From Brachyhypopomus gauderio (Eukaryota; Chordata; Actinopteri; Gymnotiformes; Hypopomidae): a stretch of 64,000 bases of DNA. The notes below the pieces were generated by a model, which saw nothing but the letters and a program-made list of their open reading frames with translations, was not told the origin of the DNA and did no database searches. The position numbers were made by a program, and so were the translations under genes. This document shows positions 1 to 13,984 of the stretch, in pieces (within the stretch, counting starts at the first letter, position 1; each line of letters opens with the position of its first letter). Location of the stretch: positions 735,001 to 799,000 of the forward strand of contig NW_027506877.1 in assembly GCF_052324685.1 (NCBI RefSeq). Direction: 5' to 3'.

Positions 1-249
1 GGAGGGAGAGCGAGGGAGCAGAAGGAGGAAGAGCGAGGGAGCAGAAGGAGGAAGAGTGAGGGAGCAGAAGGAGGAAGAGTGAGGGAGCAGAAGGAGGAAG
101 AGCGAGGGAGCAGAAGGAGGAAGAGTGAGGGAGCAGAAGGAGGGAGAGTGAGGGAGCAGAAGGAGGGAGAGTGAGGGAGCAGAAGGAGGAAGAGCGAGGG
201 AGCAGAAGGAGGAAGAGCGAGGGAGCAGAAGGAGGAAGAGTGAGGGAGC
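1..249. repeat. 23-bp purine-rich minisatellite in fxr2 intron 6
   Basis: About ten to eleven tandem copies of a unit built on GAGGGAGCAGAAGGAGGAAGA. Units differ mainly by a C/T change (AGCGAG versus AGTGAG) and by an A/G change. The array runs off the left edge and stops seven bases before the donor of fxr2 exon 6, so it sits at the very start of intron 6. Confidence 0.9.
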
Positions 250-255
250 ACTGAC

Positions 256-1082
256 CAGTACGATCAGTTCGTGTGTTGAAGTGTTACAGAAGATGCAGTT
301 GGCTCCGATTGCTTTCCTGAAGTCTTTGTGGATGTTGTCGTTTAAACAGCTGCCAAATTTAATCAGACAGGAAATCAATAGTGGGGTTGAGTCATCACAC
401 GTGCAGGCTCTCCACCCGTCCACACCGCCCGTACCCCCACCCGTCCGCAAACCCCACCCGTCCGCACGGCCCCCACACCCCACCCGGCCAGGAAACACCG
501 CCCCCCGCCCCACCCGTCCACACCGCCACTACCCCACCCGTCCACACCCCCCCCTACCCCACCCGTCCACACCGCCCGCCCCCTACCCCACCCGTCCACA
601 CCGCCCGCCCCCTACCCCACCCGTCCACACACACACCCCCTCCAGGGCGTGCACGTGTGCGTCACACTCACATTTCTCGGAGGTCTTCAGGCACGGCGAT
701 GACGACTTTGTGGAAGGAGTCTGGAGAGGCGGGGCTGTTGGGGTTGACTGGCCGGATTCGTTCAGCAGTGACTATTTCGTTGTAGGTGGCGTCGCACGCA
801 GCGTACTCGATGACATAGAACTGAGGACACACGGACACACGTGAGCCCGGCACACGCGGACACACCACCCTCCACCCACAACTCACAACCACACTGATGG
901 GAAGCCTTCTGATCAAAAATGAATTAAACGCATTCAAGAAACACACCAGTGCACGTTGGTAGTGAAAACACATGTAATAGTAGTGTAGTAACATCCACAT
1001 GAAACTGACTTTAAAAAAGTTGTAAAAGTTCAAGTGACTAGTCAAAAGGAATTGCATCCTCCCGAAACACACTCTCTGTGGG

Positions 1083-1128
<46 letters not shown>

Positions 1129-2418
1129 GCAGGGGTACTCAACTGGCGGACCGCGGTCCGGATCCGGACCCGAACGCAGTCCTGTCCGGACCCAATCTCA
1201 TTCCTGATTAACTGGATACGGACCAAAACAAAACCGGAGCATTTATTTCAGGGCTATTGAAAAAACACTCCGTGTTACGTTCGCCACCCCCCCACCCCCC
1301 ACCCCCGCTCAACAACAAGCCTGCCTGGTTGTTGCGACGCGAGGGTCCGCGCGGCGAAAATGACGTAATCGCTGTGGCTCCGCGTGTGCGCGAGTGCCTC
1401 GCGCGCTGTCGGTTCGCGAGGTCGTGCACCTCTCGAATTTTGTAACTTCGCGCCGCGCTTCAGCGCAATGAACAAAGTCACGTTTTCTGGGTTCATACAC
1501 CTTTATAAGGTGGAATTCAAGCACTTGTACGTCACTTTCAAGGTCCATTTCAATATTTCCCAGCATGTTAAACATAATTAAGTTAAATATTTATACATAT
1601 ACTCGAAATAATTCGCTTTTTATCACATTATTTAACGGTTGTTTATTTAAAAAACGCCCAATCTTCACGGTCTCTCATGTTTCGTCCTGGAATTACAAGA
1701 GGCTCGTATTTGTTAACCTAATACAAGAGAACTATTCAGTCAGACAGATATTTGTTGTGAAACCAAGTAGTTACAATTTCAAGCATTTTAAAGTACTTTA
1801 ACCTAAATTCCAGCACTTTTCAAACCTGAAACATATAGCAACATTAAAATTGGTCAGGTAAATGTTCATTCCCCTGTTTTGAGGGGTGTTTCTACCACAT
1901 ATCGTTTCGGACAAAACGCCTATCGTTTCGGAGAACACTGCAGTGACGCTCGCGACCCCCCCCCCCCCCCTCAACAACTTACGTTCGCCACCCCCCGCCG
2001 CACCGGACCTCAGGTCACAGGTATCTGCCAAAATTGGACCGCGGACAGTTTTAGTTGAGTACGCCTGCACTAAAGTCTTGGCAGCAGTGCTCTCGCACGT
2101 TTATCAGCCCAGTCGGATCAGGGCAGCGAGACGATCAAGAGCGAAGATTTCCATCTCGTGTGCTAAGCCTGTCTGTGACATTCATCCATTTATTATCTGC
2201 CTGCAGTAGGACGCATTACGAGAGAGGGAACACTGATCCCAGACCAGGGGCGCAGGGCAACTAGCGCACCACGTTCCCCTAGCAGAGCGGCCCACGCTCC
2301 ACTGCACCGCCCGGCGGGTCATCCTGACCCAGTCAGACGTGCGGCGGGTGCAGGTACCCCGTCTGGCCCAGACTCACCACAGGGGCCATGAGGAGGAAGC
2401 CAAGAGCTTTGCTTTGAG

Positions 2419-2490
<72 letters not shown>

Positions 2491-3329
2491 TTCTGCCGTG
2501 CATCGAGCCGGCACTGAAGAGCACGCAGGCGTGCCCGTGTCTTGTCGGCCGAGCCTTCACCACACTGGAAACCAGTGGCGCTCTGCTGGGATGTCACTCC
2601 CTGAGCGAGCCGAGCTGCATCGCTGATTGGCTGGAGTACCTCCAGGTACCACGTTTGTCGAGTGTGAGTTTATTTGAGTATTCAGAGCAATTTGAGTGAC
2701 CTGAATCAAACACGAGAGAACCCAGGACACCTGCACACTGCAGCATGATGGGATGTGGAGTTCTGTTATCATGGATGAAGTCATATGGCCTGGGGGGGTG
2801 GGGATTTATGGGTAATTAGGTCAAAGCTGCATGTATCTGTGCTATTAGGCTGAGATGGGCTCCCAGAGTGCTTGAAACGCTGCCAATCAACGTTTTCCTT
2901 CCAAGGGCCCAGAGCCACGCGGCTAAAGCCCAGCTGGGGTTCAGGGCTAAGACTCAGCAGACCCGTGCTGACCACGGTCCAGGGCCCACGTGTGAGAGTG
3001 GAGTGATGCCCCCCCACACAGGAACCATTGGGGAGTCTGCATGGCTACAAGCCTGTGGTACACTCCTCAGTGTGACGTAGCTCATAGTGGACGGACCAGG
3101 CGTGAAGCTGCTAGTGTATCTGAGGTACGGATCAGCGCTCCGACCGCAACACGGTGGAATAAATAAGACGTGCGTGCGCTCGTGAGCCTGCGTGGTGCGG
3201 TGCGCACGGTACCGACCCAGCGGGCCCGACTCACCTCGCCCTTCATCATCCTCACTCTGGCCAGCCACCAGCCGCAGGGCTCCTGCTCATTGGCACGGGA
3301 GTATACCTGACACGGAACAACAGCATGAG

Positions 3330-3370
<41 letters not shown>

Positions 3371-4118
3371 ACAGCACATGAGACCTACACGAAACAATAA
3401 ATAAATAAACACGGCAACATCCATCATTGATTTAGATGAACATGGAGTAAACAAACAGCATCTGCAGATCACAACTTCAGGTGAAATCCAGACCAGCGTG
3501 AACTTCACTGCCCATATGGTTTTTAAAATAGTGTTTCCAAAATGGCAGCCGCCCCTCCACCTGCTTGTAACCCCCCACCAGCTGTCAGTGGGAGAAGACA
3601 GAGGAATGTGGTGGTGCCAGAGATCGCAGGAGTTAGCTGGGCTGTGTAAAGTTTTAGGGCGTCGTGTGGGGTGTGTGTGTGTGACGGGGCAGGGTGTCAG
3701 TGTGGGGGGTGTGTGTGTTTGACAGGGCAGGGTGTGTGTGTGTGACGGGCAGGGTGTGTGTGTGTGACGGGGCAGGGTGTGTGTGTGGGGTGTCAGTGTG
3801 GGGTGTGTGTGTGACGGGGCAGGGTGTGTGTGTGGGGTGTCAGTGTGGGGTGTGTGAGTGTTTGACAGGGCAGGGTGTGTGTGTGGGGTGTCAGTGTGGG
3901 GTGTGTGAGTGTTTGACAGGGCAGGGTGTGTGTGTGTGGGGTGTGTGAGTGTTTGACAGGGCAGGGTGTGTGTGTGGGTGTGTGTGTGGGGTGTGTGTGA
4001 GGTCCTACCTCCACTTCCTCTCCCTCGCCAATGTCTTTGTGGTAGTCGGTTGGCGGTGGCAACCTCACATCGGTAAATGGCAGCTGTCTCTCTGGCTGCC
4101 AGCTATTAGAGTGGAGAT

Positions 4119-4152
<34 letters not shown>

Positions 4153-7100
4153 CTCATAAGTACAAGAGAAATCTCATCACCTTTCACTCTCTTCCTCCTA
4201 TTGGAGTTGGTCGTGAGCAGCGGGCGTGTAGGAGAGGGCAGTGAGGCGGATCCTCCTGTGTGTATCTGCCAGATGTGTGTGTGAGTTCAGACAGGAACAC
4301 CCACGACAACAGGAGAGAGACGCACAGCGCAGGTTGTTCACCGTGAAACTCACTCACTCTCCTGTGATTGTTCTGTCTCGCACACTCACACTGTCAGAGC
4401 TGGGAGAGTGAGTCATCCTTAAACATGCTCAGTCAAACAAACAAACAAACCAAACTTCAGGAGCTGCTGATATTTATGTCAGGGAATACCTCAGTTTTTA
4501 TGTGCTCATAACTCACCCTTCACGTTTATCCGAACGCTACAAATCTTAAATGAGGCCCTTGTTTGAGGCAAATACACTCTGAGACACGGGGCCATGACCG
4601 TAGTGGTGATCAGAGGGAGAGAAGGTTCCTCAGAACGGAGAGGGCATTCAGGCCAACCCCCCCCCCCCCCCCCCCCCACCCCATCCACATACCTCAGAGG
4701 GCTATTTCTGGCCCACCCTCATGGAGAGAGATAGGAAGAAACAGAAAGACTGACAGAGAAACTGCAAGAGTCGACAGCAGGAGGAGAAGAGGGTGGGAGT
4801 CTGGGAGGAGCAGTGGGAGTGAGAACAGGAGCTAGCACAGGTGCGGAGAGAGAGGGAGGGAGGGAGGGAGAGAAGAGAGAGAGAGGAAAGAGGGAGAGAA
4901 GAAAGAAGGAGAGAGATAGACAGGGAGGGAGAGAAGGAGAGAGATAGACAGGGAGGGAGAGAAGAATGAAGGAGAGAGTGAAAGAGAGAAAAGAATTCCA
5001 GGGAGATAAGCAAGTAGCGAATGGCGAGGACGGTGTAAAGGCTGCATGTGTGGAGTTAAGGGTCCTGGGTGACAATAGCGGCGGGTGGAGAGGTGTGTAT
5101 GAATGGGCGCTATGCTCGATGAGGCAGTACAGTTAAACCGGGCCCGGACTCCTCGGTATGTCGGTCAGCGGTTTATTTTGGTTGCCTGCGTAAGGGTGGT
5201 GGCTACGGGCCAGCCGGGCGGACATTCATAGAGATTAGCCGCGACCAGGGAAGCTGGGAGAACTTACTTGTTTTCAAAGACTATCGTGACGGAGTCCTCG
5301 TGGACGTCTTTGATGAACCCCTGAAACGACAAAGTGAAAATTTGAAGGTTTTAGAGCAATAGAGGCCAATCAAAGGAACGCAGCTCGTATAGCACACTTT
5401 AACCCCCTCCCCAAGAACAAATGTTTAAAAAAGGACAAAACTCTATAGACACAGAATAAGTAAAGCAAGTATTTCTACAAACACTGCAGTATATATTGCA
5501 GTTTATAACGCTGGTGAGACACCAGAACCTCCATGTTCATGCAGGCATCTCTGGTCACATGACTTCCTCTGGGGAGTCCCAACACCCTCATGACGTACGA
5601 GTGTCATTCAGACACACGGCACAGTTAGCGTGTGACCACTATGGGCAGCGAACGGTGTGTTAGGGAGACTCTACTACCATTAGGGGATAAAGAGATACAG
5701 AGCAAAGACGTTATCTCAAAATCTGTTCCTCATTCATCATAACCGCCCCACAAATCTATGAAGGATGTCACCCTCTCCCCCAACACAACACACTCATCCA
5801 GGGGGGGGTGAAGGCACTGGCACAGTGACACTACCTATAGTGCGGGGGAGGGGGGGGGGGACTAAAACGTGTCACATCTCAAATGACCCGCCTCCCTGGA
5901 AGAGTAGTTATTGGGAAATATGTATCCACAGCTGTGCTGCTAAATCTACAACCAACTTGGTCAAGAAACAGAAGCCAGTGAAGACTAAAATGTTTGGGCT
6001 GGTCAGCTAAAAAAAAAAACCCCAAAAAAACAAAATACTTGTCTTACTTCATATTCAGCGCTGGTTTGAATGAATGACTTTTCAAAACCTCACCCTCATC
6101 ATTCAGATTCATTAGCCAAAACAGGCTGATGACACAAAATGAGACTAAAGGATTTTAACCCTAAATGGAGAAATATGACCTACTAAGCAGTAAGCACTGT
6201 ACTGTATCCGTGTATTACAGTAGGCACATGCAGAAACTCCCCCAAGAGAACGTAGCCAAACCCCTTTTTAGTCCAACAGCTCCGGGAGAAGGACTCCAGG
6301 GAAGGGCGGTACCTGCCAGAAATGACTGACCAATCCGAAGTGGGTGCTCCATGATCACGTGACTAGGGTGGCCATGCGAATACCATGTGGCATTTGATGG
6401 GGCACCCAAGTCCTGGTCACTCTGGCCCAAAACCTCTGTCCATGGGGGAAGCCTACACTTCACTCCCAAAAAGCTCTTTGGAAAGATTAGCACAGTTTAA
6501 ACCGACTGACCACCATTTTCAATTTAGCTGGCACCCCTTGACTATTTAAACATGTGAGCGAGCACCAGGGATGACAAAATGGTTGCTGTATAATGTAGTT
6601 AATATAATTCTCATGAGCCCTTTACCAATTTCTTAATTTACAAGAGTAAAACAGGAGTGCTGTCGTAATCCACTTAAAAACACTTTTTAAACGATTGTAT
6701 AGGTATTGCATGCTTGTGGTGACCAAGTAAAGAGAAAATAAGATTTATTTTTACTCTTGAATGACAGTTACAAACTGAATATGGCTTAAGTAAAGTATTG
6801 GATCTTCCCTGTGTTCAATAGGTCTATATTGAATTATCATGGAAATAGAAAGACAGGAGAAGATTCAGGTTTCATCTGAAGGTTTATGTAGTCTTCCCAA
6901 ATAGCAAAGATGATGTGGCTACATTTTGTGATAAGGGCTAAAGTTTTTGGCCGGGCTGAACCAAAAAAGGATTTGAAGCGAAACACCCAAACAAGCAGAA
7001 TTGGGGAGCGGAGCGAAAGAAAGAAGAAAGGTGAACGGAGAGGGAGATAGAGAGAGAGGGCGGAACGAGAACAAAACTGTCAAGGGATTCGGTGAGAAGC

Positions 7101-8236
7101 GCAATTACTGACGGAACAAGCGGCAAAGAGAAGAGGAGCAAAGAGGGGGTCAGTAGACAGCAACATCACCGGTGTTAAATTAACTCCCGCAAAGGACCTC
7201 CCCCACAGGGTCCAGTCAGCTCTACGGTGGAGACACCACTGAGCTGCAAGGGGGGTTGGTGAGACTGGGGGAGCGGGTTGAGTGTCAGGGGCTGGGATCA
7301 CCTGTTCCTCTCACACCTGCTCTGGTCCCTCAGAAGCAAACCTCTAGACGGTCATTGTCACCGCACCGTGTAAAACATGTGCTCAGTGCCTCCACCACCA
7401 CATCAAGCATGTGACATAAGCAGCCCCAAAGACACAGCCATCTCCTCCTGGAGTGCCTGAACCGGACAACCAGACTCGAAACATTACAACAGACAAGCAC
7501 CTCAAAAGACTGAATGTTATCAGAAAAGATGGTGTCCGACTGAAAGCATCGATTTAGCAGTGATGTATACCTCTCAACCATGTAACCCCCTTGACTAGAA
7601 GCAAAAGCTGCTGGTTTTGGGCTATGAATAAGTCAACTGGGATCACTGGTCAGAACATCAGACAATCCCAATCTTTGGCAATAGCTAAGACGAATGATGC
7701 AGCTCTTTTAATAAAAAAAAATCATCTTTTATGATCTGTACAGAATGACGACGACGTCTGAAGCTGAATCCCTGGACACAGTGACCAGCACCCAGTCCCA
7801 CTAATGCATCTGCTCGGCGGGTTTAGCAGATATGAGACGTGCCACACTTTATAACACGAGTATTAAAGTGTCCGGAACCATGTGAGGTTAGGGTGCCCGT
7901 CCTCAGAGATGACACACGGGCCCGTTTGGGTTGGTTTTAGCCACCACTCCTGTTTTGGAGGATGAGGGGGGGAAAACATCCAGGGAGGCCGTGACAAAGC
8001 GAACCTAGAGCCGCCCCGGAGAGGAGGAAACAGTCGGAGGCGCCCTCATCATTTATCGGGCCTCGTCCCAACAACAGGCCCGGGGAGGAAACATCAAACA
8101 TAAAACGGCTAGAGGTCCGTAAGGCGGGCGGAACCGGGCGGTCCGGACGCGTGTGGAGGGGACGGCGGTGTTCGGGCGGAGTTACCTTGTAGAAGGCCCC
8201 GTTGGAGCCGCGCACCTCCACCGCCAGCCCGTCCAT
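256..8236 (-). CDS. fxr2: FXR2, fragile X-related RNA-binding protein (exons 1-6; 3' part outside the window)
   Basis: Cytoplasmic, ribosome-associated RNA-binding protein of the FMR1/FXR1/FXR2 family, acting in mRNA transport and translational control. Coding exons on the minus strand: 8186-8236, 5268-5320, 4009-4102, 3235-3306, 672-820 and 256-349 (51, 53, 94, 72, 149 and 94 nt, the same sizes as the first six coding exons of vertebrate FMR1). All have GT-AG borders and phases join to 171 codons without a stop. The product starts [17 protein letters not shown], then both Tudor/Agenet domains (residues about 1-50 and 60-115; includes [14 protein letters not shown] and [17 protein letters not shown]), then the start of the KH0 region ([23 protein letters not shown]). 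FXR2-like choices such as [15 protein letters not shown] and GANCIF argue for FXR2 over FXR1 and FMR1. The start Met gives a shorter N-terminus than in mammalian FXR2. The gene continues left of base 1. Confidence 0.95.
411..640. repeat. C-rich minisatellite in fxr2 intron 5
   Basis: Tandem variants of CACCCGTCCACACCGCC with spacer C runs, between fxr2 exons 6 and 5. Long open frames here on both strands (proline/histidine-rich, glycine-rich) are by-products of the repeat and not genes. Confidence 0.85.
1085..1125. repeat. (CA)n microsatellite
   Basis: About 20 CA units directly next to the target-site duplication of the hAT element that follows. Confidence 0.95.
1130..2067. mobile_element. 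Non-autonomous hAT-type DNA transposon
   Basis: Starts CAGGGGTACTCAACT and ends with the inverted match AGTTGAGTACGCCTG (14 of 15 bases). It is flanked by a perfect 8-bp target-site duplication CACTAAAG at 1122-1129 and 2068-2075, the size made by hAT transposases. At 938 bp it holds no transposase frame. It lies in fxr2 intron 4. Bases about 1725-1905 are closely similar to about 35145-35345 in this window, so the internal module is shared with another element. Confidence 0.9.
2420..2488. repeat. (CA)n microsatellite in fxr2 intron 4
   Basis: Near-perfect CA run with a single T interruption. Confidence 0.95.
3331..3368. repeat. (GT)n microsatellite, fxr2 intron 3
   Basis: Perfect GT run starting about 25 bases upstream (minus strand) of the acceptor of fxr2 exon 4. 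Confidence 0.95.
3665..3998. repeat. GT/G-rich minisatellite abutting the fxr2 exon 3 donor
   Basis: Degenerate tandem units of TGTGTGTGACGGGGCAGGG and GGGGTGTCAGTGTGGGG. The array ends about ten bases from the donor of fxr2 exon 3 (exon end 4009), so intron 3 begins almost at once with this repeat. Open frames in it are repeat by-products. Confidence 0.85.
4117..4151. repeat. (CA)n microsatellite, fxr2 intron 2
   Basis: CA run just upstream of the exon 3 acceptor. Confidence 0.95.
4657..4677. repeat. Poly-C run
   Basis: A run of about 21 C in fxr2 intron 2; its length is likely to be unreliable in any assembly. Confidence 0.9.
4845..4995. repeat. Purine-only tract (GGGA/GAGA) in fxr2 intron 2
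   Basis: Almost pure A/G on the plus strand, with repeats of GGGAGGGAGAGAAG and AGACAGGGAGGGAG. Such homopurine tracts can form triplex DNA; nothing in it looks coding. Confidence 0.8.
5330..8130. other. fxr2 intron 1, no other gene seen
   Basis: About 2.8 kb of mostly unique sequence between fxr2 exons 2 and 1. It has short G and A runs (5830-5860, 6008-6030) and no frame with protein-like composition or splice context. Confidence 0.6.
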
Positions 8237-8580
8237 GCTCGCCCTCCCGTCCCCGCGACGAAGCCTCTCTGCGGGCGCTGCGGCGACGTGCGAGTCCAGT
8301 ACCACCCCCAGGTTCGCGGGCCCTTCGCCGTTCTCCGGCCGCTTGAGGACGTCCAGTGTTCCGGGTGGAGGGAGAGGGGAGAGCGGGGCGGAGGTGGTGG
8401 GGTGAGGGGGGGAGGGCGGGGCGGGTGGGGGTGTCTCCGAGGGGGTTCAGCCCTTCCCGTCGGCTCGGCTCGGCTAGCGCGACGGCTAACGACGTTAGCA
8501 AACGGCTAACGCGGCGGCTAGCTAACGTGCTAAGCTAGGCTAGCGCCGACACCTTCCGCCTCGGTTGCCGGGGCCGGTCG
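8140..8580 (-). promoter_or_regulatory. fxr2: CpG-rich promoter and 5' region of fxr2
   Basis: Sharp rise in CpG and GC content around and upstream of the fxr2 start codon (8234-8236 on the minus strand), bounded by AT-rich DNA from about 8640. Short tandem GCTAACG/GCTAGC motifs lie at 8475-8545. No TATA box is seen, as expected for a broadly expressed CpG-island promoter. The exact transcription start is not visible. Confidence 0.7.
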
Positions 8581-9547
8581 CTAAGTAACGCAGTAAAGCG
8601 GGCTACCACAGTGTGGCACTTGTTTTTCGTCCTGCGCTCCGGAGTCGCCTTAAACGTTTCAAAAAGCCATTAACTTTTATTTATTTTTTATTATTTTAAG
8701 CCTCCTCCCTGAACACCGTTGTGCTGTTGTATCGCCCGGCAAACTCCTTCTTGCCCCTGTTGCCCGTCCCCTCGAGCGCACGAGTGAGGAGGCGAGTGTG
8801 AATGACCCCCAAATGCCCACCCCTACTACCGCGGAGTCGGCCCATACCGGGATCCGCCCTCTGTGATTGGGCGGCACTTTCGTCGGTCCCGAACAAGCAC
8901 GTCCCTCATTGGCGGCGACAGCGGAGGCTGGTCAGCACGAACCCAAGTGCCTGCACTGCCGATTGGTTGTAGTTTCCTCTTACTAAATTTAGGCGACTCT
9001 TTTCACTGTCCACACCAATTCACAAAACCTATTGTGTATACAAACACATCTGTATCGCTAAGAGAAATAACCAGAATTTATGGATCAGAGACTGCGGTTT
9101 TGCATGCTTCTGTATAATTTTCCCTTCTGTTTTACATAAATAAATACTTAGGAAATATATCCCTAAATAAAAAACTTAGGAAATATATACTCCAAAAGAC
9201 AAATGCAGTAAAAATGGCCTATGAAATTACATCCAGACAGATGCGAGATGTTGACTCACACCTTGACTGACATGATGTAGGTGTCTTGTCTGTGACAGCT
9301 GACCTCGTGGTTTTCATGGTGTACAGAAAGCTTAGATATGTTTTCAAAAGACATTTTAATGCTGAGATCACCTTAAGCAATACTTATGATATTCTTTTAT
9401 GATTTTTTTACAATCATTTGACCTTGTATTACAGTTGAAAAAAAGTTTTCTAAAGAAGACCAAACAATAAAAACAGTAACTAATAAAAATTCAAACAAGA
9501 ACACAATAAAAAAGTGTATTTTCACCGGAATGTACTACATTGTGTTG

Positions 9548-9775
9548 AATCAAATCAAATCAAATTTATTTGTATAGCGCTTTTCACAACCCATGTTGTC
9601 ACAAAGCAGCTTTACAATCTTTACAGGATTTAAAAGGTTAACAATCGTATGGGTCCAGAACCCTAATGAGCAAGCCAAATGTGACAGTGACGGGGAAAAA
9701 CTCCCTATGATGGTGGGGATTAGGAAGAAACCTCGGGAGAACCAAGACTCAAAAGGGAACCCATCCTCCATTGAA
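9548..9775 (+). repeat. Dispersed teleost repeat (TTTGTATAGCGCTTTTCACA head)
   Basis: Begins with AATCAAATCAAATC, then TTTATTTGTATAGCGCTT, and ends AAGGGAACCCATCCTCC. Related copies occur at about 31268-31506 (inverted, rearranged), 35438-35655 and 43925-44030, which proves it is interspersed. It looks like a short retroposon or LINE tail; family name not assigned. Confidence 0.8.
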
Positions 9776-9794
9776 TGAAAGCAGTATTACAAAT

Positions 9795-9930
9795 GTGTTT
9801 TTAAACTTTTATTTAACCAGGAAAATATATCACATTTAGATTAAAAATCTGCTTTACAAGAGTGTCCTGGCCAAGACAGCAGTAGCACATAAACAAAGAA
9901 ACAATTTCAACCACACACGCAAAATAAAAT
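9795..9930 (+). repeat. Dispersed repeat (TTTATTTAACCAGGAAAATAT type)
   Basis: TTTTATTTAACCAGGAAAA followed by GAGTGTCCTGGCCAAGACAG is a common interspersed motif in fish DNA, probably from a LINE 3' region. I rely on recognition; there is no second copy in this window. Confidence 0.55.
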
Positions 9931-10530
9931 AAAATTACAAATACGTAGTTAAAAACAACAAGTCATGAAATTTATTTTAAAAATCGACAGTGTGATGGCA
10001 GCTTCAAAATTAGTAGGCTGTATTATAAAAAGGTTAATAAAGAGTAAGAGAGGCCCCTGCATTTGATAGAGATGTAAGGTTGGATAGAGGTTAAATCTCT
10101 GTTACTTTCTTTGAGATGCACATGAAAGATGTGCAAACATGCATATGAATTCAGTTAGTACAAGTCAAAATAGCCTATTAAACCAGTGTTAAGAGTGTGA
10201 TTGTGTGTGTGTGTGTGTGTATTCAACGTTTGTTACTACATCTAGGTAGGAGCAAAACAGGTGATGAAAATAGTCATATGTCAGCTGTGTTGTCAGCTGA
10301 AAACACAGACCCCCCATTGATAGCTGTGTGAACCTGTTCTTGGGATCTTTGTTAACACCAGCAGAGGGCAACATTGCTCTCCCAGTATAAATTATTGCTT
10401 ACACACGGTGTTGACAGACTCACCCTTTTAGGCCAGTCTGAGATTGTGGTGGTTTATTACACAGAGATTTCTTAGGTAGTCAGATTACTTAAAACAAAAA
10501 CGTCTGAAGAGGCTAAAGAGTTCTGAACAT

Positions 10531-10531
<1 letters not shown>

Positions 10532-10617
<86 letters not shown>
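10532..10617. repeat. (CA)n microsatellite
   Basis: Perfect CA run of about 43 units. Confidence 0.97.
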
Positions 10618-10619
<2 letters not shown>

Positions 10620-12421
10620 GTTCCTGGATTCCACCCAGAACACAAACTGATTCGTTTTTTTGTTTTATTACAACTACACATATTATCAATCTCGCTTACA
10701 TTTATAATGAATATTAAATTCGAATCCCTTTTAGATGCTTGTTAATACACTATACAATTTTGTTTCTGTCAGATCTTGACTGGTATCATTCCTTTCAGTT
10801 ATTTCAGGATTCAGCAGTGATGTCTTACTTACAAAAGTAAATCATACCCTTTACTTTCCACAAGTGAAGTTTCTTATTATTTGTTTAATTACATGAACTG
10901 TAATTAAAAATATTCCCACCCGCTTCCTAGAAAAACCAATAAAGGTCGTAAAAGCATGATTTTTTTTCAGTTGCTCTCTCTTGCAGTGACAAATTTTGTC
11001 CTGTAGGTGTCAGACTTGTATATTCGTACTGAGTATCTAATTTATTAGCAACACATACCTTGTACCCACATTCACTGGTAATATAGGTGTATAATTGCTG
11101 CTTTCCTTAATCTGTTGCCATTCTCTGTGCTGATCACTGGTCATTTTTTGACCACACGGGCATTTTTGGGAGGACGACGGCCCATTTATGTGACGACGGG
11201 CCATTCTCGACACTACACTGACATGGTTTTGGCAGGGTAGTGGGTTTCGTGCTGGTATGAGTGTGTCAGAAATAACAGTGCTGCTACAGCGTTCACACGG
11301 CACTGCTAGACTAAGAGTAGTCTGCCATTCAAATCAACCCAACTGAGGTTCTGTGCTCATAGACTGACCTCTGATCAGGTCCTGTAGAATGAGCTACATG
11401 AATTCTGGGGGCCCATTCTGGAGGCTGGAAGCTCATCATTATGGAGGTCCTACCTGGCCACCTGAGAGGTTCATCGAATAAATAAGTGTTTAGAATAGTG
11501 GATAGTTTAATCTCCAAGCCTCAGCCCCTGAATTCGTGGGAAGGTTTCTCCTGTGGTAACAGACCTGACAAACTCCTTCACAAAAGTTTTACACGTGTGG
11601 ACAGAACTCGGGCTTTACTGGCTGACTCTGGAAATGGAGCTCAGAACCATTACTTTATATAAAAGAATCAATGAACTTGTTTTCTAGTTGATATATAATT
11701 ATGGAAACCTTTATTCAAGCAGTTGCTACAGAGATAGTCTGCTTCTTTAGAAGACTACTTGACTAAAAGAGAGAGGGAGAAAGAGAGAAATACGTATGTT
11801 CATAACCTAAGTAGTCTAATGTCTGTTTGTCAATAGCCAAACTGGACTTGAAGTTTTGTTTTTAATTAATGAGTAATATACACCAGCACAAAGCATGTGC
11901 AGTTGCCCAAAGATTCTAAAACCCTATGGTAAAGTCTATGGTAACTAAAGTAAATATACATGCGTGTATATACATAGTGCATTTTCTCTGTCAGAGGTTT
12001 CATTGTTTGGCGCACACAAAAAAACACTTTTAGATGACTGACTACCTTTGGTATTGAACACGAAACCCCATATACCTGAACAATTTAAACATGCTAAAAT
12101 GTTAAGTATGGCACGACTGTGATCAGTTCGTCTCTTCTGTCTCCACTGCCTACAACAGGCGGCGGTCAGTGACGCTTGGATGAAGACGTTGTCGTCACTT
12201 AAGAACGTACAGTGGACGAAAATCAGTGAAGAGCAGTCAGTGCAGCCTACGTGTGTCATACCAGCAGTCCCAGGGAGCAGACCGATGCAATCAGGGCCTT
12301 GACAGGTCATTCTTCAGAGATCCCTGATAAGCAGTTTAAGCGTCATCTCATAAACACCCGCAGGCTGCCGCCATGCGTCCTGGCTAAAGTGCCGGTACTG
12401 ATTAACATCTGTACATGGGAA

Positions 12422-13978
<1,557 letters not shown>

Positions 13979-13984
13979 GATTTT

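Larger units (their letters stand above)
8590..12420. other. Intergenic, fxr2 to GPCR; repeats only
   Basis: No gene recognised. Contents: two dispersed teleost repeats (9548-9775 and 9795-9930), a (CA)n tract (10532-10617) and a mid-copy-looking segment at about 11030-11470 with no clear ends. A match to the CTCF consensus (CCAGCAGAGGGCAA) lies at 10358-10371. Confidence 0.6.

Noticed and set aside
381-844. Proline/histidine-rich open frames of 134-187 aa
   Set aside because: They lie over a C-rich minisatellite and antisense to fxr2 exons 5 and 6.
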